Below, piece by piece: positions 47,001 through 58,030 of a DNA stretch of 64,000 nt; within the stretch, counting starts at the first letter, position 1; every line of letters starts with the position of its first letter. Origin of the DNA: Thalassia testudinum (lineage: Eukaryota > Streptophyta > Magnoliopsida > Alismatales > Hydrocharitaceae); contig JAZHRO010000013.1 of the NCBI GenBank assembly GCA_037157565.1, positions 77,989,501 through 78,053,500 on the forward strand, read 5' to 3'. The position numbers and the translations under genes were made by a program. The notes under the pieces were generated by a model. That model saw only the letters and a program-made list of their open reading frames with translations. It ran no database searches and was not told the origin of the DNA.

Positions 47001-49677
47001 ATGTCAGTTCAGAGGGTTGCAGGTCAAATTCATTAACCAAAGAGGAACTTTCAATTGAAGAAACTGTCAAACAAGTTTCAATATTAACATTATCCTCATC
47101 AAGTTCCTCAATAAATCCACAATCCTCAAATTTGTTTATCGCCTTAAAAATATCCAATTTCATTCGTTGGTCCCCAAAGGCGATTTCCATGCTACCGCTT
47201 TCACAATTAATGTTGGCCTTTGCGGTAGCCAGGAACAGACGCCCTAGAATGATGGGCGTGTTCCTCAGATTATCTGGTACATCCATGTCAAGGACAAGGA
47301 AATCTACAGGAAAATAGAAATCCTTGACCTTAACTATAACATCTTCAATAACACCTCGCGGGTTTGTGACCGAACGATCCGCTAACTGTAGCGTTACTGA
47401 AGTTGGCCAAAGTTCACCTAACCCAAACTTCTCATAAAGAGAAGTTGGGATTAGGTTGATGGATGCACCGAGATCCAAAAGTGCTCTATCAAATGTGTAA
47501 TCTCCGATAACGCAAGAAATCAAAGGAGCACCAGGATCTCTCTTTTTCTGAGGGAGGTAGTGCAGGATAACAGAGCTAGCCTGCTCAGAGAGTACCACCT
47601 TCCTCAGAACAGATTCTCTCGACTTACGCTTTTGTGTACATAATTCCTTTAAAAATTTTGTGTAAGCCGGTAAGTGCTTGATAGCATCAAGGAGCGGAAT
47701 ATTGATCTCAACATTCTTAAATAAATTTAGAAGCTCCTCATTGCTATCAATAGACTTCTTCTTCTTTGCTTTGGCTAAGGCTTCAGGAAAAGGAACATTA
47801 GTCAGATCTTTGGAATCAGGTTCCTGAGCCTTGATTTCTTCTCTAGAATTCTACTCTCTCTCCTCAGATTCTTCAGGATTCAAAAGATCAGAATAGTGTG
47901 GTTGTGGATCCTGAGTCTTCTTACCACTCCTCAAAGTGACAGAATTTGCAGAAGCATAAGAATTTGGGTCATGGGGAGGGTTAGGAAAGATTGGAGGGGC
48001 TTGATTGATCATGAATTGTTGATTAGCAGAAGAAGAAGACGAGGAACCCTGCTCAACCACCTGAGCATGTGCGTGCGGGTCCCTCTGATTTTCGTACCCT
48101 TGGGCTTGATTGCCCGAATTTATAATGTTTCGTGGGTTGGGTACGGGTTGGGATGGTAGAGATCCAGGTTGACGAGAGTTAGCAATGAGCCTGGATTGCA
48201 AGTTGTCCAGCGAGTTTTTCATTTGCTGCATAAGCTGGAGTATAGATCCTTGCATCTCTACCATTTGACGGTTCAAATCAGCCTGCCCTGCGGGTTGACG
48301 GGCATTCCAAGTTGGCTGATTGACCTGATTCGGAGGCAACTGAGTATATACTTGACCCTAACCCATTGGACGTTGCGGAGCATAGTTGCTGGGTCGGAAT
48401 TGGGTCTGTTGTCCCGGATTTTTCCAAGAGAAGTTAGGGTGGTTTCTCCAACCTGGATTATAGGCATTCGAGTAGGGGTTGGATCTAACATTCTCTTGTA
48501 TAGCACAGACATCCTCATAGGGTGAGGATGGAGAGAAAGAAAGGGAAGGATCAGAAAAACTGGGATCAAAGGCCCCAGTTGGGAACCCATGGGGTTCCGA
48601 GAAATGCTGACTCATAGATTGAGTCACATCGAGTTGATTCACGAACTCCCGTCCAGAAGGAGCTCGTAGGGAATGGAATCCCGAATTTTGGGATTGAGTG
48701 GATTGAGAGTTGTTCATAGAATTGCCAGCCATCCACTCTTCCATTCTTTTAGCAACCAAGTCAACCTTATCAAGTTTATTACAAATCAATTCCATATCAA
48801 GTGAATGAGAGTTCTGGACTTCATTGACATTTGATCTGGGTTGCTGGGACCGGTTAAAAGTATCCATGGAGGCATGATTAATTGAATTCTCACTTATTTC
48901 CTCACATAAATCATGTGCACTATCTGCATCTTTATTGAGGAAATTGCCTCCGCAAGAAGCATCCACATGGTTTCTGAGTTGCTCATTCAACCCATGATAG
49001 AAGATCTGCACAAGTTGCCATTTCGGCACCTCGTGGTGTGGACACCTCCGCAATAAGTCTTGGAATCGCTCCCAGGCCACATGAAACTGCTCCCCCGGCC
49101 GCTGGGTAAAAGTAGTGATTGCCCGTCTCAAAGCATTGGTACGACCGACTGGGAAGAATTTCTTCAGAAAGGCCGATTTCAACTCATTCCAAGTTGTAAT
49201 TGGTCCTCTTATTGTCCTATACCAATGCGCGGCTTTATCCCTAAGAGAGTGGGGGAAGAGCCTCATGATCATTTGCTCCTCGTTAACGTTTCGAGCCTTG
49301 GTGGTCTGGACCAAAGTGGTCAAATCCTCCAAGTGCTGAAACGGATCTTCGGGGCCAAGCCCATGATAATGTTTAATCAGGCTTAACACCTGGGGCTTGA
49401 TTTCTACGTCACCAACTGGAATCTGGACGCCGGGACGTTCCCCGTAATTTGAAGGATCATAAAAATCCTTCAAGGGCTGAGCGCCCTGCATTCTCTGGAA
49501 CCATTCTTGCATTCTCTGCATTTGTTCCAGCTGCCTTCTAAATTCTTCCTGTGGATTTTCAAGCAGAGGAGGTTGTTGTTCGGCCATGGGATCGAATTGA
49601 CCAAAATCTAACTTGCGCCTCCTAGAATGTTCTAATGGTTCTTCCAATCGGGGATTCAATGACCGTCTTCCCAGCAT
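44005..49677 (-). pseudogene. gag-pol: Element E gag-pol polyprotein with two TAG codons
   Basis: One frame of 1890 codons runs from ATG 49677 to TGA 44005, with TAG at codons 440 (48358-48360) and 609 (47851-47853) only. Gag: core around residues 138-176 (LFPHSLRDKAAHWY, LKKFF), no CCHC seen. Protease: DLGAS at about 735-739. [13 protein letters not shown], then FMDD at 1170-1173. RNase H: MTDAS, TEKEL, YTDHS. Integrase: HHCC zinc site (H1528, H1535, C1566, C1569), DDE triad D1598, D1657, E1693 with 35 residues between the last two, and a GPF motif near 1838. Element I has sense codons at both TAG sites, so they look like recent point mutations. Together these enzymes copy the RNA and insert the DNA. 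Confidence 0.93.
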
Positions 49678-49715
49678 AAACTAGGAGAAGGTCGGAAGGA
49701 CAGGGGATATGGACC

Positions 49716-50756
49716 CTGCAGCACAACAAAACAAGGCTGTCCTTAATTGGGGTAGCCTAAGGATCTACTGACTCCCAAAACCAGCCTTAAGACTGTAAGT
49801 GATTTACTTGCGTCTGTTTAATCCAACCAGTTAGCAGGAGGGACTGGGGAGAAGGTTCTTCCTTTGGCTTTTGCCTCCGGTTCCTAGTGTACCCCCCAGC
49901 CGCGATCGCTTGACTCTGCTCCCCTAGCTAGACATCAGATTAATCAGTATAAGTAGGTTAATCAAAAATAATCTCAGACTAGGTCCTGAAGAGCGAATCA
50001 AACCTTAAGGCCAACGTCTACTCAATTTTATTAAGGCCTGGGATTGTGGTGCTTATGGAATGTGATGGGCCCTTACAATGGGTTGTGCCCTTAATGATTG
50101 ATTGAGATTTGCGTAAGTGCGTGCACAACCAGGGTTTTCAAGCAAGATTATTTATTATGCGTGAATTTTAATGTTCAAATCTTGCTTAAGTAGCTTTTAG
50201 GGTTTCAAATTAGGTGAATTGCAATGAAGTTTCTAGGCAAACCAAGTTGTAAAACACGGGTGAAGATAGTTTTCCTTTAAAATCAGAAAGAAAGTGGAGT
50301 GCCTGGAGTATACCTAGATTGAAAATCCTAAAGAGGAGCTACTTGATGAGTTGGTTTTAAATAAAATGGTGCGGCCCAAACAACTCAAACAATTGGCCAC
50401 AATTGCACCACTAAGTTAGGCACTCAAAGATGGTTAACCTAGAATGATTTCTACTCTGTTATGTGTTGCTTTATGTGTACCGGTTCCACAGATCAGAACC
50501 CGGTTGAGTAGAAAACAAATCAAGTTGATCAAGTGCCTTGAATGTGGGTGTGTATTGTGTGTTTGTTGGAAATTACCCCACAAGATTATCTTTTTGTTAT
50601 TATTTTTTTTTATGAACGAAAGTGGAATGAATGTGAGTGGAAATCCAAACAACCAAACTATTCCTAGGATTTATGCAAACACCTAGGTTAATTGGAATTT
50701 GGATTTAATGTGGTGAATGAAATCTATGGAGGGGGAAAGAATGGGGAAGCACTTAC
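49716..50756 (-). other. Predicted leader intron of element E
   Basis: On the minus strand the donor GTAAGT starts at 50756. The acceptor, with a T-rich tract and TGTGCTGCAG, ends at 49716, 38 bases before the gag ATG. Conserved leader blocks lie at 49825-49935 and 50058-50096. The 1041-base stretch has no coding potential. Confidence 0.6.
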
Positions 50757-50902
50757 AGTTGTCTTCAACTGCACTTTACTCCAGTCTACTGCTTGTTGAT
50801 TCCTTGATGGAGGTCTCTGCAAAACAATAGACACAAGAGAAAGCTAGTTAGAAAACAAATAAAGTGCAAGAAATGCGAAGAAAAGATCGGAAATCGTTGC
50901 CT

Positions 50903-50919
50903 CCCCGGCAATGGCGCCA
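50903..50919 (-). other. Primer-binding site of element E (tRNA-Asp type)
   Basis: Minus-strand TGGCGCCATTGCCGGGG differs from the tRNA-Asp complement at one position and starts three bases from the LTR. Confidence 0.92.
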
Positions 50920-50922
50920 AAA

Positions 50923-52561
50923 TGTTGAACGCTACGAACTTACGCTAACGTGTTTGGTTTTGGAAAACCTGTCGTTGTAGTTCGAAAGAGAAGAATTCGT
51001 GTTCAACAAATAAAATTTATACCAAAAATAATTCCGGGTCGAACACAGGGAGGATACGTTGATCTATTCCGCAATTATATTTTTTTAAGATTTTCTTTAA
51101 GAAAGGCGTTATAATTACAATGGGGCTATCAAACTATGAGAGAGAGAGAGAGAAAGAGAACATGCATTCAATATTTCAATAGTTTATAAAAGTTACACTA
51201 GAATGCGGAAAATCAATTACACTATAAAGCAGAAAATTCTACACTAGAAAAGCTGTAAATAAGAATGGGGAGAGAAATGTTATCCTCCTCGACGATTGCT
51301 TGGAGGACGAGCCGGACGGGACGACTCCTGGACGAAGGAGAACGAAGCGGGACGAAGGAGGTCGAATCAGAAGAACGGGAACGAAGCAGCACGTCGTCGT
51401 CGTCGCGGGATCCACTTCCGAAGGGGAACGAAAATTGGACTTTATCTCGCGAGAAGCATCGCGGGTGTGGGACAAGCTTCTCTTGAGCTTTGGAGGGGTA
51501 GAGAGGAGAAAGAAGGGATGAAAATTTCGTATGGAGGGGGTCTCCTTTTATAGTTGCAAGGAGTGGGGGCAAAATAGACATTACATCTTCAAAATAATAA
51601 ATAAGGGGTCTTTAGTGACGGATAAATCCGTCACTAAAGCCCCGACGTGACCGTCGCCGCCGCGCCCGCTCGGCTGCCCGCGTGCGTAACGCCTACGCAC
51701 GTCCGCGAAGTCTCAGCCGTCCGATCGCGAGATCGGATGGCTTAAAATCACGCCTTCACCGCTGCCGGCCGCCCGCCTATGCGTGCGATCGCGCGTTCAC
51801 GCGCGCGTCCAATCGCGCGTCGGTGCTATCAGGCGCGCGCGGCCATTGGATCACGATCGTGTGGTCGATTGGAGGCGCGCCACCGCTCCAATTTCTGCAG
51901 GGCGCGGCTCGAACGTGCGTCCCTGCTTCGCGTTAAAGCGCTCGATCGCTGCGCTGCGGTCGCGTTTGTGTCGAGCGCTTGACTTCAGCGCTGGCGCGTC
52001 GCAGCCGTTGGATCGAGATCCAACGGCGGAGAGGAGACGGGTGCGCGGTCTTCACAAGATGCAAGCGGCCGTTTGGGCGGCTGAGATGGCGCCACGTGAC
52101 GTCTTCTTGGCCGTCCATCTTCTGGAAGTTGTAGATGGTGCCACGGATGTCGGATTGACTCGATTTTTGTGTCGTTGGGCTGCGATCGTCGATCTGAATT
52201 CATCCGTGCGGTCGGATTTGTCATCTGAAGTGTGGATTTACACCATCCTGGCCCTTGATCTTCTAGGATTCTCCGGTCTCTATCTGATGCTACGGATGCT
52301 TGATTAGGGCGATCTTGGAGTCGTTGAACTCCAATCGTCGCCCTGATCACATCCATATGGTTGGATCTTTGATCCGAGGCTCCGATAAAATGTTTGCCCT
52401 GTCCAAGCACATAAAAAGGAGACAATTAACCTCCATTTTATTCAAACTACTCTAAATGCGAGATGATGCATGTTATGCAATATTTATATCATGAAATGCA
52501 ATCCTTTGCTTAAGAACATGCATAAATAGACATTTTAAGTAGTGTAAATGTGTTTACATCA
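50923..52561 (-). repeat. Element E 5' LTR
   Basis: The 1639-base partner of 40962-42610 has its TATA box at 51546-51552 and a palindrome with arms TTTAGTGACGGAT at about 51610-51639. The tRNA-like A box (GCAGCGCAGCG) and B box (GTTCGAGCC) are on the minus strand within 51904-51960. Confidence 0.93.
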
Positions 52562-52566
52562 GGAAT
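52562..52566. repeat. TSD of element E, right copy (GGAAT)
   Basis: This matches 40957-40961. Confidence 0.93.
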
Positions 52567-54131
52567 GCTCCTCCTTCTTGGCGTGTCATAAGGTGAAGGA
52601 ATGAGGTGAAGAAGGCACCAAGGGGGCAGGTGATGTGCCCCCTTAATCTTCCTCTCTATCCCTTCTTCTTGGCTGTGGGTTTAGGTGGAAGCAAGGTGGA
52701 AATTATCTAATGGGAGGATGAAGAAAACAGTGGTAGGTGATGGGTTTTTATAGAGTGGGATGGGGATAGGGTTGGCGTGAATAGGTGGAGGGCTAGAATG
52801 GAGTTTGGTGGTAGCAATGGGTGGTTAATTTGATCCTAGGGCTAGGGTTACTTGGCGCCAAATGAGGGGGCACAAAGGGGTTAGTTATCGCCTTGGTGTC
52901 CCTTAGGGTTGGCACCAAAATGGGCCTTCTAGAAGGCTATTAAGAGGCACCATCTTAGGGTTCTAGAAGGGGGGTATGTGGATGGCTAGGATGGGTTATA
53001 TGGGTAGGTGTAGGGTGGATAAAGGGGTTGAAAGTTGGCGCCAAAAGGGAGGTGGTTAGGGTTAGTTTTGGCGCCAACTTTTGGTATCTTTTGGTGGATG
53101 GTTGAGGGGTGAAAGGTGGTGAAGGTGGTGTTACCAAAGGGAGTAGGGTGGAGCTAGCTAAGGTAAGCTTAGGTAGGGCTTAGTTGGAGGAGCTAGTTAG
53201 GTAGGGTTTTAAGATGGTAATGGCCAAGGGAGCTGGAGCCTAACTAAGCTAAGATAAGCTTAGCTAGCTTAGCTAGTAATAGAGTAGATGAGTAGGAAAT
53301 GGGAGCTAGGGTTTGAAGAGAGGAGCTAAGGACGAGAAGTCTGGAGCTTGAATTGGAGCTGACAGTTGTTGAAGAGGGTGTCATGAAGCTACTCTAGCTG
53401 GCTTAGCTTGCTAGCTCTTTGCTAGCTGCTAAGCCAAGCTAAAGTGAGATGGCTTCTACCATAATGAGCTGACGTAAACTGGATCTGGTGCTCCCAGGGA
53501 GGATCAAGCTGGTTGGGGTAGCTAAGGTAACTTAGCTCAATTGAGTTGAGCTAAGCTAAATCCCCGGGAGCTAGACTTGAGCTTCTTGAGCTGAAATGAA
53601 GTCATCTTCAGCTGGCTGGAGTTGAATGGAGATGGAAGTAACTAGACCTGAGCTGGGGTGAACTTCAGTCAACTCAATTGAGCTAGCTAGAGCTCCCTAT
53701 GGACTAATGAGAGCTAAGATGAGCTAGACTCAGCTAAGTTGAGCTGGATCTGAGCTGACCTGAGCTAGGGTGAGCTAAGATGAGCTCTTTTGAACTACCA
53801 TTCAACTGAGATGAGCTAAATGGAGCTATCATGAGCTAACCCTAGTTTAGGTGAGCTAAATTCCATCTATGGTGAGCTGGATCAAGCTGAGTTCCAGCTA
53901 ATGAGAGCTTCTCCTTCACCAGTTGCCTTCCTGAGTGCTAGAGTTCTATGGATCTGGCAATCTGTATATCCCTAACACTCACAAAAACACATTAGAAAGA
54001 CAACAAAAAGTGCAATGCATGCCTAACCTAATTAATGCCTAAATGCAGCTCAAAAACACATTTGCGAAGCAAAATCCTAAGAGCTAGGTTTGTTTTAATG
54101 CATAAGAATGGTGAGAAACTGGCATTTATCA

Positions 54132-54136
54132 ATGGT
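54132..54136. repeat. TSD of solo LTR G, right copy (ATGGT)
   Basis: This matches 40252-40256. Confidence 0.75.
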
Positions 54137-54936
54137 GCGAGGGCGTGCATGCACATGAAGGCACACACAAGGATGTGGTGGCTGGTGCACGCGCGGGCGA
54201 ACGCAAGGCGGTAGCGGTGTCACTGAGCACATTTGGTTGGTGCAAGGTTGAGCGGTAGTGGTGTTAGCGTGGCAAGGTAGAAGGTGGTAAAGGGTCACAT
54301 AGAAAAACAAGAAGAAGGAGGAAGAAGGTGATGCATGTAGGTGATGATGGAGGTGGTGATGCTCTCTGTCACAAAGAGCCACAAGTTGAGGGCAGATTGC
54401 AGGGTCGACGGTGGAGAGCCCAGGCCATGGTGTGTGCTTTGTGTTCACGATGCAGGTGAGAGGCCAATGGTGGAGAGCGAGGAAGAGATGCCTCGGGTGC
54501 ATTGGAGCAGCCTCTTTTTCAAATCCCCTGTCTGTTTCTCTGCGGCCGTCAACTTCTCCAACCACTCAGTGAGTACCGCGAGTGGTTGGAACAAAAGAAT
54601 AAATGCCGGTGGTTCCCATCAAATATTTGATTGATACTCCAGATGTCTTAAAATGTATGATTAGCAATGAGTCCACGCTGGAGGTTCCAGACGTTTTACA
54701 ATGTAATTTTGGACGTCTGACTAATGACTTCAGGTGTCTTGCACCTAACCTGCATCCATCAAATAATTATCATATCATGTCATATGTTATTAAATATAAA
54801 CTTAGTGTATGAGATTATATGCAGACAAAGATGAATTCTCATTTAACTCCTAATCAATTAGCAATTACGAACAACTAATCAAAGAGTACTTTAGACCAAA
54901 AAATGATCCACGAAAGTTGACTTATCAAAGTCCCAA
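54137..54936. other. Insertion H, right part (unclassified)
   Basis: This continues 39389-40251 after removal of G and E. The first half is rich in TG/CA with short repeated phrases; the second half is AT-rich. ORFs at 54095-54565 and 54341-54634 are low-complexity and unsupported. The segment ends before AGAGAA at 54937-54942. Confidence 0.42.
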
Positions 54937-54942
54937 AGAGAA

Positions 54943-55103
54943 AGTTAATCCTTAAGGCTAATGCATACCTAGTTTTAATTAGTCTTGCAATGATTGTGCT
55001 CTTGGAATGTGATGGGCCCTTTAGATGGGTTGTGCCCTTAATGATCAATTAAAATGTGTGTATACAACCAGGGTTTTCAAACAAGGTTATTTTATGATGT
55101 GTC
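54943..55103 (-). other. Element F leader, distal part
   Basis: This matches the leader of E (50000-50165) and C: CCTTAAGGC, GGAATGTGATGGGCCC, GGTTGTGCCCTTAATGAT, ACAACCAGGGTTTTCAA. It is cut at 55104 by element I. GTGTC at 55099-55103 is the candidate TSD of I; its partner lies outside the window. Confidence 0.72.
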
Positions 55104-56790
55104 TGATGTAAACACATTTACACTATTTAAGATGTCTATTTATGCATGTTCTTAAGCATAGGATTGCATTACATGCTATAAATATTGCATAACATGCATC
55201 ATCTTGCATTTAGAGTAGTTTGAATAGGAGGTTAATTGTCTCCTTTTATGTGCTTGGACAGGGTAAACTTTTTATCGGGGCCTCAGATCGAAGATCAAAC
55301 CGTACGGATGTGATCAGGGAGACGATTAGAGTTTAACAACTCCAAGATCGCCCTAATCAGGCATCCGTAGCATCAGATAGTGATCGGGGAACCCTAGAAG
55401 ATCAAGGGCCAGGATGGTGTAAATCTGCACTTCAAATGTCAAATTCGACCACACGGATGAATTTGGATCGACGATCGCAGCCTAATGATGCAAAAATCGA
55501 GTCAATCCGATATCCATGGCACCATCTACAACATCCAGAAGATGGACGGCCAAGATGACACCACGTGGCACCATCTCGGCCACCCAAACACCCGCATGCA
55601 TCCATTGAAGCTTCCACATCCACTCCCTCTCCGCCGTTGGATCTCGATCCAACTGCTGTGAACAACCGCACCACAATTCGCCCGCTCGACCATCCGCGCC
55701 CCGTAGCGCAGCGGTAGAAGGCGCTATCGCGTTCACAAGCCACGGGTTCGAGCTGCAGCGAAGGGGAGATGGGCGCAGGTGAGAGAGCGCGGGCGTGCGT
55801 TGGATCTTTCGTGCGACTCAGATTTCCCAATAGCGGCCACGCACTATTGCACGTGTGGTGTCACGCGGCATCGTACGCGCTGGGCAAGCGCGCAGCAGCG
55901 GGTGAAGGCGCATCCTAAGCCATCCGATCTCGCGATCGGACGGCTGTGGATGAATGAACGTGGGTGGGCATTGAGCTCGCGCAGCTGAGGAGGCGCGCGT
56001 GGGGAGTACCCACTACACCCACGTTGGGGCTTTAGCGACGATTTTATCTATCACTAAAGACCCCTCATTTAATGTTTTAAAGATGTAATGACCAATTTGC
56101 CCCCACTCCTTGCAACTATAAAAGGAAACCCCCTCCACACGAAATTCTCATCCCTTCCTTCTCTTCTCTACCTCTCTAAAGCTCAAGAGAAGCTTGTCCC
56201 ACACCCGGGATTCTCCTCGCAAGATAAAGTCCAAATTTTCGTCCCCCTTCGGAAGTGGATCCCGCGACGACGACAGCGTGCTGCTCTGTTCCCATTCTTT
56301 TACTTCATCCTCCTTCGTCCTGCTCCGTCCTCCTTCGTCCAGGCTTCGTCCCATCCGACTCATCCTCCAAGCGATCGTCGAGGAGGATAACTTCTCTCTC
56401 CCATTCTTCTTTACAGCTTTTCTAGTGTAGAATTTTCCTGCTTTCTAGTGTAGCTAATTTCCCTCTTTCTAGTGTAACTTTCATTTGGTTTGATTGTATA
56501 AACATTTTGAAATATTGAATGCATGTTCTCGTTCTCTCTCTCTTTCTCTCTTTCTCTCTCTCTTTCTTTTAGTTTGATAGCTTCGTTGTAATTATATCGC
56601 CTCGCTTTTCAAAAATTCTAAAAAAAAAATATAGTTGCGAATATAGATCAACGTAGCCTCCCTGTGTTCGACCCGGAATTCAAATTTCGGTATAAATTTT
56701 ATTTGTTGAACATGAGTTCTTCGCTTTCAAGCTACAATGACAGGTTTTCCAAAACCTAACACGTTGGCGTAGCAATTCGAACGTTCGACA
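55104..56790 (+). repeat. Element I 5' LTR
   Basis: The 1687-base LTR of the A/E type runs TGATGTAAACAC to CGTTCGACA. The TATA box is at 56117-56123. tRNA-like A box TAGCGCAGCGG (55704-55714) and B box GGTTCGAGCT (55745-55754) are present. A CT-repeat is at 56533-56566. The CTCCCTGTGTTCGACCC motif is at about 56659-56675. Confidence 0.9.
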
Positions 56791-56793
56791 TTT

Positions 56794-56810
56794 TGGCGCC
56801 GTTGCCGGGG
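56794..56810 (+). other. Primer-binding site of element I (tRNA-Asp, perfect)
   Basis: TGGCGCCGTTGCCGGGG matches the complement of the plant tRNA-Asp 3' end at all 17 positions and starts three bases after the LTR. Confidence 0.94.
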
Positions 56811-56955
56811 AGGCAATGATTTCCGATCTTTTCTTCGCATTTCTTGCACTTTATTGTTTTCTAACTTGCTTTCTCTTGTGTCTATTGTTTTGCAGAGACC
56901 TCCATCAAGGAATCAACAAGCGGTAGACTGGAGTAAAGTGTAGTTGAAGACAACT

Positions 56956-57992
56956 GTAAGTGCTCCCCCATTCTTTCCCCCTCCATAGATTTCATTCATC
57001 ACATTAAATCCAAATTCCAATTAACCTTGGTGTTTGCATAAATCCTAGGAATAGTTTGGTTGTTTGGATTTTCACTCACATTCATTCCACCCTCTTACAT
57101 AAAAAGATAAAATAAAAAGATAATCTTGTGGGGTAATTTTCAATAAACACACAACACACACGCACATTCAAGGCACTTAATCAACTTGATTTGTTTCTAC
57201 TCAATTGGGTTCTGATCTGTGGAACCGGTACACACAAAGCAACACATAACAGAGTAGAAATCATTCTAGGTTAACCATCTTTGAGTGCCTTAGTGGTGTA
57301 ATTGTGGCCAATTATTTGAGTTGTTTGGGCTGCACCACTCTATTTAAAACCAACTCATCAAGTAGCTCCTCCTTAGGGTTTTCAATCTAGGTCTATTCTA
57401 GGCACTCCACTTTCTTTCTGATTTTAAAGGAAAACAATCTTCACCCGTGTTTTACAACTTGGTTTGCCTAGAAACTTGATTGCAATTCACCTAATTTGAA
57501 ACCCTAAAAGCTACTTCAGCAAGATTTGAACATTAAAATTCACGCATTATAAATAATCTTGCTTGAAAACCCTGGTTGTGCACGCACTTACACAAATCTC
57601 AATCAATCATTAAGGGCACAACCCATTGTAAGGGCCCATCACATTCCATAAGCACCACAATCCTAGGCCTTAATAAAATTGAGTAGACGTTGGCCTTAAG
57701 GTTTGATTAGCTCTTCAGGGCCTAGTCTGAGATTGTTTTTGATTAACCTACTTATACTGATTAATCTGATGTCTAGCTAGGGGAGTAGCATCAAATGACC
57801 GCACTGGGGGGTACACTAGGAACCGGAGGTGAAAGCCGAAGGAAGAACCTTCTCCCCAGTCCCTCCTTCTAAATGGTTGGATTAAACAGACACAAGTAGA
57901 GTAAATCATTTATAGTCTTAAGGCGGGTTTTGGGAGTCAGTAGATCCTTAGGCTACCCTACTTAAGGACAGCCTTGTTTTGTTGTGCTGCAG
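56956..57992 (+). other. Predicted leader intron of element I
   Basis: The donor GTAAGT starts at 56956. The acceptor TTTTGTTGTGCTGCAG ends at 57992, 38 bases before the gag ATG. Conserved blocks are at 57610-57655 and 57768-57885. Confidence 0.6.
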
Positions 57993-58030
57993 GGTCACTA
58001 TCCCCAATCCTTCCGACCTTCTCCTAGTTT

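Larger units (their letters stand above)
40962..52561 (-). mobile_element. Element E: complete autonomous-type Athila-lineage retrotransposon
   Basis: The 11.6-kb element has LTRs at 40962-42610 and 50923-52561, a PBS at 50903, a leader with intron signals, one gag-pol frame (44005-49677), a 1.4-kb 3' noncoding domain and a GGAAT duplication. In a 420-base sample the LTRs differ at 8 positions (about 2%), so it is recent. It is the best-preserved coding element in the window and shares its LTR type with A and I. No envelope-like ORF follows pol. Confidence 0.93.
40257..54131 (-). mobile_element. Element G: solo LTR interrupted by element E
   Basis: The two pieces, 40257-40961 and 52567-54131, total about 2.27 kb and align along their length with element D's LTR (33011-35501): the ACCTAGGTAGTGGGG/TATCTAGGGTCGTCC region, the CACCAAGGGG phrase, the AGCT-dense block and the ending GGCATTTATCA. 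No internal domain is present, so it is a solo LTR. Minus orientation follows from D. Confidence 0.78.
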
